From NCBI GenBank assembly GCA_032718475.1, contig JAUCBJ010007361.1, positions 1 through 64,000 of the forward strand: a stretch of DNA of 64,000 nt. Reading direction: 5' to 3'. Position numbers and translations under genes: made by a program. This document shows positions 1-9,558 of the stretch, one piece after another. Numbering within the stretch: the first letter of the stretch is position 1; each line of letters opens with the position of its first letter. The stretch is from Nemertoderma westbladi (taxonomy: Eukaryota > Xenacoelomorpha > Nemertodermatida > Nemertodermatidae). The notes under the pieces were generated by a model. The model was not told where the DNA came from. It was given only the letters and a program-made list of their open reading frames with translations, and made no database searches.

Positions 1-38
<38 letters not shown>
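1..38. repeat. (ACAG)n microsatellite
   Basis: The window opens with an uninterrupted tetranucleotide repeat of ACAG that runs to about base 38 and probably extends beyond the window edge. Confidence 0.97.
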
Positions 39-40
<2 letters not shown>

Positions 41-989
41 TCGATATTTATATATATTAGATTAATGTTTAGTATTATTGAGTAACTTACTTGTGAAGCA
101 TGATTGTATTAAATTTGCCAACTTACTGAATTATCCAACTCTCTAAGCTTTTTTAACCTAGTTTGTAGTTATATTGCGTCATAATTCACATATTTGTAAA
201 GGCCTACCCCTCCTACTCCTACACATTAAACACTTTTCAATTTTGATAAGATCATTTTTTTATACTAAGTTCTGGAATACTATGTACTGCCGTAATTAAG
301 CGACATGCTACTGCTGTAAAAGCTTATGTGTCCTTCAAGGCTGATTTGAATTGCCACCACGTGCTGTCCCCTACTCCTGCCCTGTTTTATCCATTATATT
401 TTAACTTGAAGGTAAACACAAGAGTCTTATACCCCTTAAACTACAAAAAAATATAGAAGCAGGGCATTAAGCTAAATTAGTAACTATGACCCTAGGGCCA
501 TCAAAGGATACAAACAAAACAAGCAAAAAACACAAACAAAAATAACATAATAACATGCTCTACATACAGGTATGTATCACAACCCTAACCATATAACCTA
601 ACCACCATACACTAAATGATACCGGTAATAAACTGCACTGAAGCTAAGCCTATATTCTATAAGAATATATATGACAATTTTGTCGCTGTGAAAGGGGTAG
701 GAATAGGGAAAAAATAATTAACTTGTGAAAAATATGGTTGCGTTTCGGTGTCTTGGACCAGTACGCGCTAATCCTCCACACCATCATCAGCTGGACAGGG
801 AATTAGCCAAGCCTATCTATATTGCACCAATGACCTAAATTAATCGCACCATCAACTCAGTTACCATCTAGCCCAAACAGATGTCAGACCTCAGGATATT
901 GGAACCCTATAGGCCTATGGGAAGTAAACATGTTACTGATGGACAACTGGTAGATTGCTAGGGCAAACACACACAGTACAAAAATTATA
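39..989. other. non-coding AT-rich stretch
   Basis: No credible ORF or RNA gene was seen here. Positions about 395-480 (tail of a stretch ending in AGGGCATTAAG) closely resemble 43200-43290, just upstream of the SINE near 43.3 kb, so this is a fragment of a dispersed repeat. Confidence 0.6.
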
Positions 990-1263
990 TAAATCAGTCA
1001 ATCAATCAAATTAAATTTATATAGTGCTAAAAACTTAAATTTAAAATTAGACTCTAAGCGCGGCATCTTTCGAGTTAACAATGACTTTACATAGAGTAGT
1101 TCATTAAAAAATTAAAAATACTAAAACGAAGCAAGGCAAATTAAAATAGTTAGGTAAAAAGAAGTAATATCTATTTACATCATTGTGTGGAAGCAAGGCA
1201 GATTAAAATAGTTCGGTAAAAATAAGTTAAAATAATGTAGTTAATTAAAATTGGGTTGGAAAC
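990..1263. repeat. left half of a dispersed repeat split by the LTR element
   Basis: AT-rich sequence with two near-identical short blocks (AAGCAAGGCA...TTAAAATAGTT at about 1130 and 1193). It ends exactly at the LTR insertion site GAAAC. The other side of the insertion resumes at 13368, so the two flanks were contiguous before insertion. The family is not identified. Confidence 0.4.
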
Positions 1264-1808
1264 TGTTAGCTTATTCAATTCCGCTAACACCCCACAAAGT
1301 AAGCCGTTAAGCAATATTGGGAGCACGAGGTTAATTACCCAACCTCGTGCCACCCCGAGAGAGTGGGAAGGAGAAATGCACAATAGGGGTCAGGGGCCAT
1401 ACCTCTGACAGAGAGAGAATAGCAGGAGTGAGGGGAAACACTCCAAAGGGCGCCAACAGGGATATTAGCCAATGGGGGGAAGGCACCGACTGGGTAATGC
1501 AATGAGGCCAACCCGTGCAGTATATATTACCTGTACAGTAATCATTGTGGTTAGTTATCTCAGTCTGTCACTACAGTCACGGTAGTACGGTGACAATTTA
1601 GACCGTCATCGCCGTCACCAGTTTACTCAGTATATTCTACCGGTATATCAGTTATCTCATATCGTGCTATCAGATATTTATCTATCCTATATTATCAGAG
1701 AATGTCGGAACAAGCAAAACTCTTATATCTTTTCCACCGAACAGTGCGGCCCTTGACGCGTACATAAGCAACACCGGATAAACCGGGATCCTCTCGGATC
1801 CCGTCACA
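1264..1808 (+). repeat. 5' LTR
   Basis: 545 bp, 5'-TGTTAG ... GTCACA-3', matching 12823-13367 with about nine substitutions, mostly transitions, and no length change. The flanking GAAAC matches the base after the 3' LTR. The sequence just downstream holds three copies of an AGTCTAAATT motif (from 1809, 1831 and 1847). I could not identify a tRNA primer-binding site. Confidence 0.95.
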
Positions 1809-1901
1809 GTCTAAATTACCCTAAAGGCCAGAGTCTAAATTCACGAGAGTCTAAATTCTAGGCCTGCCGAACTGTAGCTGATAGCCACCGAAAGACTGAA
1901 G

Positions 1902-2870
1902 ATGAGTCAAGAAAGGGAGACGACACCGCCGCGGACCCCGGACGACGATCTAACGATCCGCGAGGCCACGGCGAGACGGTATCAACCCACGACGCCGGAT
2001 CCGTCGACGAACGATCCGGCGATCCAAGATGAAGGGGGCCGTCTGCAAAGAGAGGACGAGTCTGGAGTCGAAAGGGAGAAAGATGAGTCGACGCGGAGCG
2101 AGGGTCGACGTACCGATGTCGCCGGCCAGCCACAGGCCGAGGGCGACGGATGGCCCACCGGAACGGCGATGATGGGGCCGCCGGTACGACGTCGGACCCG
2201 GAGAGATGGAGGAGAGGTCGGCAACAAGGACGTCGGGGTTTCCGATCGACTTCGACGGGCCTACGACGCGACCTGGAAACTACTTAAGGAGGCCAAAGAG
2301 GGGGCGAGGATAGATGAGGTAAAGTTGACAAAAGGACTAGGTGAGTCGAACAGATACTTTGATTACCTAGTGCTTTCTGGGCAGAGAGAACTAGTCGAGG
2401 AGAGAGCGAGAGGGGTTGCCAACGAACTGTCTGATTTATGGGAGTGTAGGGGTATGCAGCCTAGTGTAGTGTACATAGGGCCATACTCAGTCGATGCCCG
2501 GGGAGTAAAATTAGCGGGTTGGAGGAGACCTGAGGAGGGCGAATCCGAGGTTAACCCCGAAGATTCGGTCTCGTCGGTCGGAGGAAGTTCCGGGAGGCGG
2601 GGGAAAGTTGGTGGGACGGAGGGGCGACGGGAGTCCGTCGCAACCGATAAGTCTGCTACATCCTCCGCAGAAGAAAGAAGGGTGCGGGAGATAAATCTGG
2701 CGCATAAATTAAGAATGATGGCGATAGCCCAGAAAGAGTTAGAGAGGCAACTGAGTGAGGAAACCGCATGGTTGGAGAGAGAAAGAGAGTGGGCAAGGGA
2801 GGATAGAGAGAGAGAGCCGAGGAGTGTAGAAAGAGAGCTGAGGAGTGTAGAGAGCGGGAGATGGGAGTAG
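1902..2870 (+). CDS. gag-like ORF, first part
   Basis: 322-residue ORF starting 93 bases after the 5' LTR, the position expected for gag. The product is highly charged: residues 1-110 are Arg/Glu/Asp-rich and low-complexity. The middle (about 125-210) looks globular, and the C-terminus is a Glu/Arg-rich predicted coiled coil. The stop codon overlaps the start of the next ORF in another frame, and the coiled coil continues there, so the two are probably one protein joined by a frameshift (programmed or mutational). No recognisable enzyme domain. The Gag assignment rests on position and on the zinc-knuckle segment found at 10.6-10.8 kb. Confidence 0.6.
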   Translation: MSQERETTPPRTPDDDLTIREATARRYQPTTPDPSTNDPAIQDEGGRLQREDESGVEREKDESTRSEGRRTDVAGQPQAEGDGWPTGTAMMGPPVRRRTRRDGGEVGNKDVGVSDRLRRAYDATWKLLKEAKEGARIDEVKLTKGLGESNRYFDYLVLSGQRELVEERARGVANELSDLWECRGMQPSVVYIGPYSVDARGVKLAGWRRPEEGESEVNPEDSVSSVGGSSGRRGKVGGTEGRRESVATDKSATSSAEERRVREINLAHKLRMMAIAQKELERQLSEETAWLEREREWAREDREREPRSVERELRSVESGRWE

Positions 2871-3736
2871 AGAGCGAGTCGGCAAGGCGGTTTGAGATGC
2901 TTGCGAGAGACACAGAGTTGGCCGAGCGAAGTTTACGAGAGTGCAGAGAGGGAGAGATAGAGGCAGAGCGTAAGCGGGATGATTTGCGTGCCCGGCTAGG
3001 GAAGCTTACACAATATCAAGCCAAACTAAATCAGCGCCGACTAGAACTGGCGTGGTTGGAACTATCAGAGAGTGAGACCCGACTTACAGGCACCGGGCGA
3101 GAGAACCAGAACTGGTGTAGCCGTACGGGCGGGGGGGGGGGGGGGGGTAGTAGTAGTACGTTAGAAGTAGTTAATATTAATAGTACCGTAGTAGATAACC
3201 CTAATCCCTTTATTACAGGAAATATTTTACCTGGTAGTAGTAATTTAAATTTAGATTCAAATAATAATATTAGTTCGAATATTCAGAATAATTCAAATAA
3301 TTCTAATTTAAATAATTTAAGTAATGATCCCGTTTCAAATTCAAATAATTTAATTGATTTAGCAAATAATATTGGGAATTGGTGGTCAATATGGGGGCCT
3401 ATGGGTGGTGCTATTAATATGAACGTGTCAGAGGTGCATAACCCCAACGGGGGCCTGGCAGGCCACGCAGTTAGTGCGCAGAGAGAGGCGGGGTTGAGCC
3501 AACCCGACGGCGGCCTGGTAGGCCACGTAGTTGGTAGGCAGGAGGTAGCGGGGTTGAGCCAACCCGAGATGGGCCTGGTGGGCCACGCAGTAGTAGAGAG
3601 AGAGGCGGGGGTGAATAGACCCAGCCGTAGTAGAGACAGTGCGTCGACTAGAGAGGGGTGTAGAGACGAAGTAAGAGATAGTGGCGTTAGATGTGGCGAG
3701 TGGGGGGGGGGGGGCTACGGGCGCCCCACCACGTAA
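2861..3736 (+). CDS. gag-like ORF, continuation with Asn-rich and Gly-rich segments
   Basis: 291 residues in a different frame, overlapping the preceding ORF by 10 bases. Residues 1-75 extend the charged coiled coil. A poly-Gly run follows, encoded by a G homopolymer near 3130. Next come an Asn/Ser-rich stretch (about 105-165) and three imperfect repeats of a GLxGHAV-containing unit (about 195-255). It ends after another G tract near 3704. The sequence 3737-3961 looks like a decayed duplicate of the last 120 bases or so, suggesting that the reading frame originally continued. The G tracts are likely slippage or sequencing-error sites. Confidence 0.5.
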   Translation: MGVESESARRFEMLARDTELAERSLRECREGEIEAERKRDDLRARLGKLTQYQAKLNQRRLELAWLELSESETRLTGTGRENQNWCSRTGGGGGGGSSSTLEVVNINSTVVDNPNPFITGNILPGSSNLNLDSNNNISSNIQNNSNNSNLNNLSNDPVSNSNNLIDLANNIGNWWSIWGPMGGAINMNVSEVHNPNGGLAGHAVSAQREAGLSQPDGGLVGHVVGRQEVAGLSQPEMGLVGHAVVEREAGVNRPSRSRDSASTREGCRDEVRDSGVRCGEWGGGGYGRPTT

Positions 3737-3961
3737 GATTAGTGGCGAGAGAAGGGGGGTGGAGAATGTCCGACAAGAGGGACGCAGAAGTGTAGTAAGA
3801 GATAGTGAATTTAGAGGCGGCGGGTGGGGGGGCTATGGGCACCCCACCGCGAGAGATTAGTAGCGAGAGAGGGGGGGCAGAGAGTGTCCCAAAGGCGTCG
3901 GCGGATAATGCGCGGGCCGAATTAGGTAAACCGCAACACCCGGCGACGGAGAGTAATAGGG
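3737..3961 (+). pseudogene. decayed gag continuation before the nested insertion
   Basis: Repeats the G-rich end of the preceding ORF (a GTGGGGGGGG...GGGCNCCCCACC block occurs at about 3700 and again at about 3823). Stops occur in frame. It ends at AGTAATAGGG (3952-3961), the left copy of the duplication flanking the nested insertion. The same 10 bases resume at 9526. Confidence 0.5.
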
Positions 3962-4258
3962 CATACCATCCAACACTTATTTGAACGCGTTAGACAGCAT
4001 CAAGACGGGTCGGCCAATGATGGTAGTGAACAAGGCAAGACAGTTCACAACCATATCATGACGCACCGCGGGGAGCCCAACACACGTTGGTTGACCGACT
4101 GGCGAGAGTTGTTCAAACACTTCAAGGTTATTGCACGGCACCCTTTGCGTCCTGTCCTGCAAAAACTAGAAATGTTTTATATACGCACTCGCCAGCCGGC
4201 TATTAACAAGCAGAAACGTGATTGGCGCAAGTTTGAGGTGCTGCTTCCCAGTGGTTAG
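3962..4258 (+). pseudogene. C-terminal fragment of a GIY-YIG endonuclease-bearing retroelement ORF
   Basis: An open frame starts exactly at the insertion boundary and ends at a TAG at 4256. About 98 residues include LEMFYIRTRQPAIN, followed by FEVLLPSG at the end. This matches the shape of the C-terminal half of GIY-YIG nucleases in Penelope-like elements: a Glu on a helix, IR, P, N. The GIY and YIG strands themselves are missing, so the copy is 5'-truncated and non-functional. Assigned from pattern memory only. Confidence 0.5.
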
Positions 4259-4326
4259 ACGGATACACTTCTACCTTGTTTCACTTTACCGTCCCGTCTC
4301 CCTTGGGAACTTTTTTTTTTTTTTTT

Positions 4327-4945
4327 ACATTAATATTTCTTTAATTACGGGCAAACAGGGCAAAGCCCTATATCCTGCCCTCACGGGTTTGTTACATGAT
4401 ACACCACCAACAAATTCATGATAAACATACTATTATTGAATATAGATATATTATTTCTGTACAGACAGATATTTGCAGCGCATACCCAACACGAGCGCCG
4501 GTGAAAACCTCACAGTCACAATCCTAGTCATAGCTATGGCTAGTCTAGGCTATTGTATATTCCACAATTACCCTACATACATAGTTAACAAGAAGGGTAG
4601 AAGAGCAAAGTTAAATTAGATATATTACATACAACAAATAATTGTGTGTTGTTATACTGTACGTACATATAAATAGTTCCAACACGAAAGTGAATGCTCT
4701 CAATTTATTCACAGTATATTTAGGTCCAAAAATACATATGATTAGAAGTGCTAATTTATTTATTAATTTGGAATTTTTTGTAGTTCTCTACACACTAGAG
4801 CCTTTATAGTTTATATTTCAACTGAGCTAAATCGTTTAGAGTCCAATATATATTTTGATACCGCATTAATAAGTTTGTTCAGATCCTTACATTTCTGGCC
4901 GTATAGGATTGATTTTAATGTGATTGGTAAGTTTAGTGAGTTTAA
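4327..4945 (-). other. LINE 3' untranslated region
   Basis: AT-rich, no ORF of note, lying between the RT stop codon and the poly(A) (T-run on the plus strand). Confidence 0.5.
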
Positions 4946-6735
4946 TTAGTCAACTAGGTTATGGCGGTGACTGGTGAATTCGGTGCATGAAAAGAAAAAG
5001 TGGTCTGGTGTTTCTCTGGTATCTAATCGGCAGAACGCACACGTAGGGTCATCACTCAGGTGTCTCTTAACCATATGGTCTGCAAGACAACTACGTTCCA
5101 GGCGTATCTGGGCCAGAATAATCTGCACCCTTCGCGTGCCAGCATTAAAATAAGGATTGTCCTTTATAGTATTGGACAAACTGGATTTAAGTAAATGTGG
5201 CAACTTTGCCTGCATAGTAGAAGAAAGTGAGTTCCAGGCACTGGTTGTTGAAGGGAAAAACGAGTTAAGATACAGTGATTTATGTGCCGAGAATGAGGTA
5301 AAATTTGTTTCGTTTCGAAGTTGGTATCTGTGTCCGTCACCTACCTGGGGTGGCAGGAGGTCAGTCAGGTATGCTGGGGCATGGCCGTGCACTATTTTAC
5401 TCAGTGTTACCAAACAGTTGTTATTCCGGCGAGTAGATAAAGGTTGTATATTACACTCGTCGTACAACTTGACGTGTGATGTTCCCCGTGGTGCCCCAGT
5501 TGCCACACGTAAAACTTGCAACTCGACGTCATCGAGTGCATCTGACTGTTCTTTTGTAATGTTACACCAGACAACATTACTATATTCTATGACCGGTCTA
5601 ATATATGTTTTGTATATGGTCAGTATGGTCTGCCGTGGTAGCTTGTACTTAAGGCATTTTAAGGTTGCTAACTGTGGTGCTACCTTATCTAAGATATGTG
5701 AAACATGATCGGCCCAGGTTAGTGTAGAATTAAGTACTACCCCTAGATGCTTGTGTGTATCTACATTATCGAGCTGTTCGCCCATGAGATATAGGCTATG
5801 CTGTAGATGTGATTTGTTGGCTGGGATGGTCATAGTATGAGTTTTATCTGGATTAAATTTAACAAACCAATTGCAGGCCCACCTGTGGAGACTATTAAGT
5901 TCTGAATTCATAAAATGAGCAGAAACTGCAGGATGGGCAATTATACTGTAGATAGTAGTGTCATCTGCAAAAAGTGATACATTAGCTAACAGGACAGAGA
6001 CTAGATCGTTGATATAAACTAGAAACAGCAAAGGTCCGAGGATACTTCCTTGGGGGACCCCCGCTTCGATCAGCCTTAGCACTGATTCTTTTCCATCAAG
6101 TACAACCCTAAGAAATCTATTGTTCAAATAATCATAAAACCAGTTAAGGAGGTTCCCACGAATCCCCGCTCGATGTAGTTTGTATACCAGACCCCGGTGC
6201 CAGACTCGGTCGAAGGCTTTCGAAATATCACAGAAAATTATACGAACGCCATCGCCCTCATCCCAGGTCTGGCACCAGGAATGGTATAAATGGAGCAACT
6301 GAAAGACACAGCTGTCGCCCCTAATGAAACCTGATTGATTTTTGCATATTTTTGCCCTTATAAAGTTCCACAGGTACTTTTTGACGACGGATTCAAATAA
6401 TTTCGATAAGCAACATAAAAGTGAAATCGGTCTGTAATTTGAGCTTAAATGAGGTTCGTTTTTTTTATAGACTGGTATAACGTTACTGGTCTTCCAGCAG
6501 TCCGGGAAAATTCCTAAACGTAGAGACAAATTGAAAAGTGTGAGCAGAATAGGAATCAATACCGGAGCTAGGAATTTAATTGTTCTATTGCCTATACCAT
6601 CTGGACCTATAGCTTTATTAGGATTAAGGTCATTAATTGCCTCAGCTATATCCTCATGGGTTAGTTCAATATCTTCTAATAACGCTTCAGATTCTTCCTG
6701 GTGATTGGTATTATTGGTATTGATACCAAAAGTTC
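4946..6735 (-). CDS. LINE reverse transcriptase
   Basis: An open frame of about 590 residues (no stop between 6735 and 4946; the first in-frame start-like codon is a TTG at 6559). Visible RT motifs in order: YRPISLLCCLSKLFE, FCDISKAFDRVWH, GVPQGSILGPLLF, the catalytic FADD, and NPDKTHTM. The C-terminal end has a CCHC-like motif, CAFCRLDTRETPDHFFFSC. This fits the RT plus C-terminal zinc motif of Jockey/CR1-group LINEs. It copies LINE RNA into DNA at the target site. The frame continues upstream in register into the GTPG-rich VNTR, so the repeat array is part of the protein. RT core intact; endonuclease missing. Confidence 0.85.
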
Positions 6736-7276
6736 CAAAATGCTGACTATCTGGAGTACCAAGAGTACCAATAGGATGACTAGTACCTGGAGTACCGAAG
6801 GTTCCAATAGGCTGACTTCCTGGAGTACTAATAGGATCACTAGTACCTGGAGTACCGAAGGTTCCAATAGGCTGACTTCCTGGAGTACCAATAGGATGAC
6901 TAGTACCTGGAGTACCGAAGGTTCCAATAGGCTGACTTCCTGGAGTACTAATAGGATGACTAGTACCTGGAGTACCGAAGGTTCCAATAGGCTGACTTCC
7001 TGGAGTACCAATATGATGACTAGTGCCTGGAGTACCGAGGGTTCCAATAGGCTGACTACATGGAGTACCAATAGGATGACTAGTACCTGGAGTACCGAAG
7101 GTTCCAATAGGCTGACTTCCTGGAGTACCAATAGGATCACTAGTACCTGGAGTACCGAAGGTTCTATTAGGCTGACTACCTGGAGTACCAAGAGTACCAA
7201 TAGGATGACTAGTACCTGGAGTACCGAATGTTCCAATAGGCTGACTACATGGAGTGCCAAAAGTACCAATAGTCTG
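6736..7276 (-). repeat. 60-bp VNTR within the LINE ORF, proximal block
   Basis: Between about 6780 and 7140 the array repeats with an exact 60-base period. The ends show variant units with 12-base additions. On the minus strand, in the RT frame, each unit encodes 20 residues of a Gly-Thr-Pro-Ser repeat containing GTFGTPGTSHPIG. The plus strand is also open by chance of composition. The array resumes in register at 8581 after a younger LINE insertion. Confidence 0.9.
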
Positions 7277-8347
7277 CTCGACAGGCCGTCGCTATCGGCG
7301 GTTGAACGCCAACTAGTCTCCCTCCCAACTCGGGATGGCGGATTGGGTATCCCGGTTCCTTCCGACTTGGAGACGCAGTATGACCACTCGCGCCGAGTCT
7401 GTGAACCGTTCGCAGATGCGGAGTCGATGGCAGCGGTGCGGACTGAACAGAGACGGATCGTGATCGAGGTGAAGGCGGAGTCCATAACATCGTCTCGTAC
7501 TAAAAGGGAACAAGTTTACGCCCAGTTACCCACAGACCAACGCAAACTGTGTGAACTCACAACAGAAAAAGGTGCGTCAGCTTGGTTAAACTCCAAGCCA
7601 CTAACCCTACAAGTTACTCACCTGAGTAAAGAAGAGTTCCGGGATGCGGTGTGTCTCCGCTACGGTTGGTGTCCGAAGAATCTACCATCTCGTTGTGCCT
7701 GTGGGGCGCGATTTTCTGCAACCCACGTCCTGTCGTGCCCAACTGGAGGTTTCCCCTCCATCAGGCACAATGAGATACGTGATTTCGTCGCCAACTCGCT
7801 CACTGAGGTCGCCTACAGCGTTGCTGTTGAGCCGATGCTCCAGCCGTTATCCGGTGAAACTTTCACCCATCGTACCACCTCGACGGACCAGCAGGCGAGG
7901 CTGGATGTGTCTGTGAGCGGCTTCTGGGGAAACCGATTCCAGCGGTCGTTCATCGACGTGTCCGTGTTTAACCCGCTGGCGGCGACGAACGCGGCTATGT
8001 CCCTAGACGCAGCGCACCTCCACCACGAGAATCGTAAGATTCTTAAGTACGAGGAGAGGATACGGGAGGTGGAACATTCTACTTTCGTCCCCCTCATATT
8101 CTCGGCCTTTGGCGGGATGGCGCCGACCACGCGCCAGTTTGTTAAGCGCCTGGGACAGAAGCTCGCGGACAAACGCGAGGTCAGGTACTCGGAATGCGTC
8201 ACGTGGATCCGGCGCAAGTTAAACTTCGCGTTGCTTCGTTCCTCCCTGCTCTGCCTTCGAGGTTGTAGGTCAGCCTCTAAACGGCCGGTTCATTGTCCAG
8301 TGTCTGATGCCTCCATTCGGTTGGACAACGCCGACACTGAGCCGTAG
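7277..8347 (+). pseudogene. C-terminal zinc-finger and nuclease-like domain of a LINE ORF
   Basis: About 355 residues, open at the 5' side only because it is fused by chance to the VNTR. It includes GGLGIPVPSD near the start and then a zinc motif, RCACGARFSATHVLSC, followed by RHNEIRD. After that come E...QARLDVSVSGFW and SFIDVSVFNP, an arrangement of acidic residues like a PD-(D/E)XK nuclease. A CCHC finger followed by this fold is the layout of the restriction-like endonuclease in R2-group LINEs. The RT part is missing through 5' truncation. It ends with TAG at 8345. The exact clade is not assigned. Confidence 0.65.
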
Positions 8348-8580
8348 CCTGGTAGTACAGCGCAGTCGTACAGGCCTACAATAGCCAGATAGCTGACCAG
8401 TACTGCAGTAGGCCTACAACATAAACAACCAACTGTTTTGAATTTCCCCCTTACATCCGTATCACTGTACCTCATTGTATAAATCAGATTTGGTGATAGG
8501 GTGTAATAGTGCAATTTGAAATCCATTGTATCAATTATGTTATTATACTATCATCTCACCCAAAAAAAAAAAAAAAAAAA
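7277..8580 (+). mobile_element. 5'-truncated LINE with poly(A), inserted in the VNTR
   Basis: AATAGTCTG occurs at 7268-7276 and again at 8581-8589, directly after an A-run (8562-8582), and the VNTR continues in register on both sides. This is a target-primed insertion of about 1.3 kb. The interior has one open frame (7277-8347) and a 3' untranslated region of about 210 bases. The intact register of the host VNTR makes the boundaries firm. Confidence 0.93.
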
Positions 8581-8589
8581 AATAGTCTG

Positions 8590-9246
8590 ACTACCTGGAG
8601 TACCAAGAGTACCAATAGGATGACTAGTACCTGGAGTACCGAATGTTCCAATAGGCTGGCTACCTGGAGTACCGAAGGTTCTATTAGGCTGACTACCTGG
8701 AGTACCAAGAGTACCAATAGGATGACTAGTACCTGGAGTACCGAATGTTCCAATAGGCTGACTACATGGAGTGCCAAAAGTACCAATAGTCTGACTACCT
8801 GGAGTACCAAGAGTACCAATAGGATGACTAGTACCTGGAGTACCGAATGTTCCAATAGGCTGGCTACCTGGAGTACCGAAGGTTCTATTAGGCTGACTAC
8901 CTGGAGTACCAATAGGATGACTAGTACCTGGAGTACCGAATGTTCCAATAGGCTGACTACATGGAGTGCCAAAAGTACCAATAGTCTGACTACCTGGAGT
9001 ACCAAGAGTACCAATAGGATGACTAGTACCTGGAGTACCGAATGTTCCAATAGGCTGGCTACCTGGAGTACCGAAGGTTCTATTAGGCTGACTACCTGGA
9101 GTACCAAGAGTACCAATAGGATGACTAGTACCTGGAGTACCGAATGTTCCAATAGGCTGACTACATGGAGTGCCAAAAGTACCAATAGTCTGACTACCTG
9201 GAGTACCAATAGGATGACTAGTACCTGGAGTACCGAAAGTTCCAAT
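8590..9246 (-). repeat. VNTR within the LINE ORF, distal block
   Basis: Continuation of the array interrupted at 7276, made of longer higher-order units (about 200 bases) of the same GTPG-coding sequence. Its minus-strand frame and the RT frame agree once the 1313 inserted bases (7277-8589) are removed (my arithmetic). Several higher-order units are near-identical, indicating recent expansion. Confidence 0.88.
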
Positions 9247-9299
9247 AGGTAAACGCACAGATGGAATGTGCTTGAATAAACTTCTATCTATTGTCTCCT

Positions 9300-9525
9300 T
9301 TCTAGCACTAGCTACTTGAGAAAGCCCCCATTGGGGCGAAACCTACTGATCAGCTGACAGCCGTCAGCTGATTACTGATTGCATGCAACGTCTAATGGTC
9401 AGTTGCTTTTTTATTTTAGTATTTGTATCGTACTGTACTGGCATACCTACCGGTAAGGTTTTTTACTTCAGCTTGACAATTAAAGAATAAGATAATTGTA
9501 TTAACTCAAGCATTTAATTATTATT
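9300..9525 (+). other. hairpin-rich 3' segment of the GIY-YIG element
   Basis: Lies between the LINE and the right-hand AGTAATAGGG duplication. It contains a GCCCC/GGGGC stem (9324-9328 with 9333-9337) immediately followed by GAAAC, then a perfect 10-bp inverted repeat ATCAGCTGAC/GTCAGCTGAT (9349-9358 with 9363-9372, loop of 4). The stem followed by GAAAC resembles half of a hammerhead ribozyme core, which is known from Penelope-like elements. The CUGANGA half is not intact. Confidence 0.4.
9349..9372. repeat. perfect 10-bp inverted repeat, 4-nt loop
   Basis: ATCAGCTGAC at 9349-9358 and its exact complement GTCAGCTGAT at 9363-9372, loop AGCC. Confidence 0.9.
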
Positions 9526-9558
9526 AGTAATAGGGGGATTGCGAGTACCCCCAGCGGC

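Larger units (their letters stand above)
4311..9295 (-). mobile_element. Jockey/CR1-type LINE with a VNTR in its ORF (minus strand)
   Basis: A T-run at 4311-4326 is the poly(A) tail on the minus strand. The reverse-transcriptase ORF ends at 4946, giving a 3' untranslated region of about 0.6 kb. Reading upstream, the RT frame continues without a stop into a 60-bp VNTR (6736-7276). After removal of a younger insertion (7277-8589) it continues through the second VNTR block (8590-9246) to about 9300. The upstream boundary is approximate. No endonuclease domain is left, so this copy is 5'-truncated. I found no convincing target duplication for it. Confidence 0.7.
3962..9525. mobile_element. 5.6 kb composite insertion inside gag, flanked by AGTAATAGGG
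   Basis: AGTAATAGGG occurs at 3952-3961 and 9526-9535 and would form one continuous gag region if the insert were removed. The insert opens mid-codon in a GIY-YIG-type ORF on the plus strand. It then contains a minus-strand LINE beginning at a T-run (4311-4326), and it ends with a hairpin-rich 3' segment. The most economical reading is a 5'-truncated GIY-YIG element (Penelope-like type) that was later hit by a LINE in its 3' untranslated region. Confidence 0.65.

Noticed and set aside
6701-7276. Long plus-strand ORF over the VNTR (STWSTEGSNR repeats) continuing into 8347
   Set aside because: The coding sense is the minus strand, where the array is in frame with the reverse transcriptase. The plus ORF is open only because the 60-bp unit avoids stops, and its downstream half belongs to a different inserted LINE.
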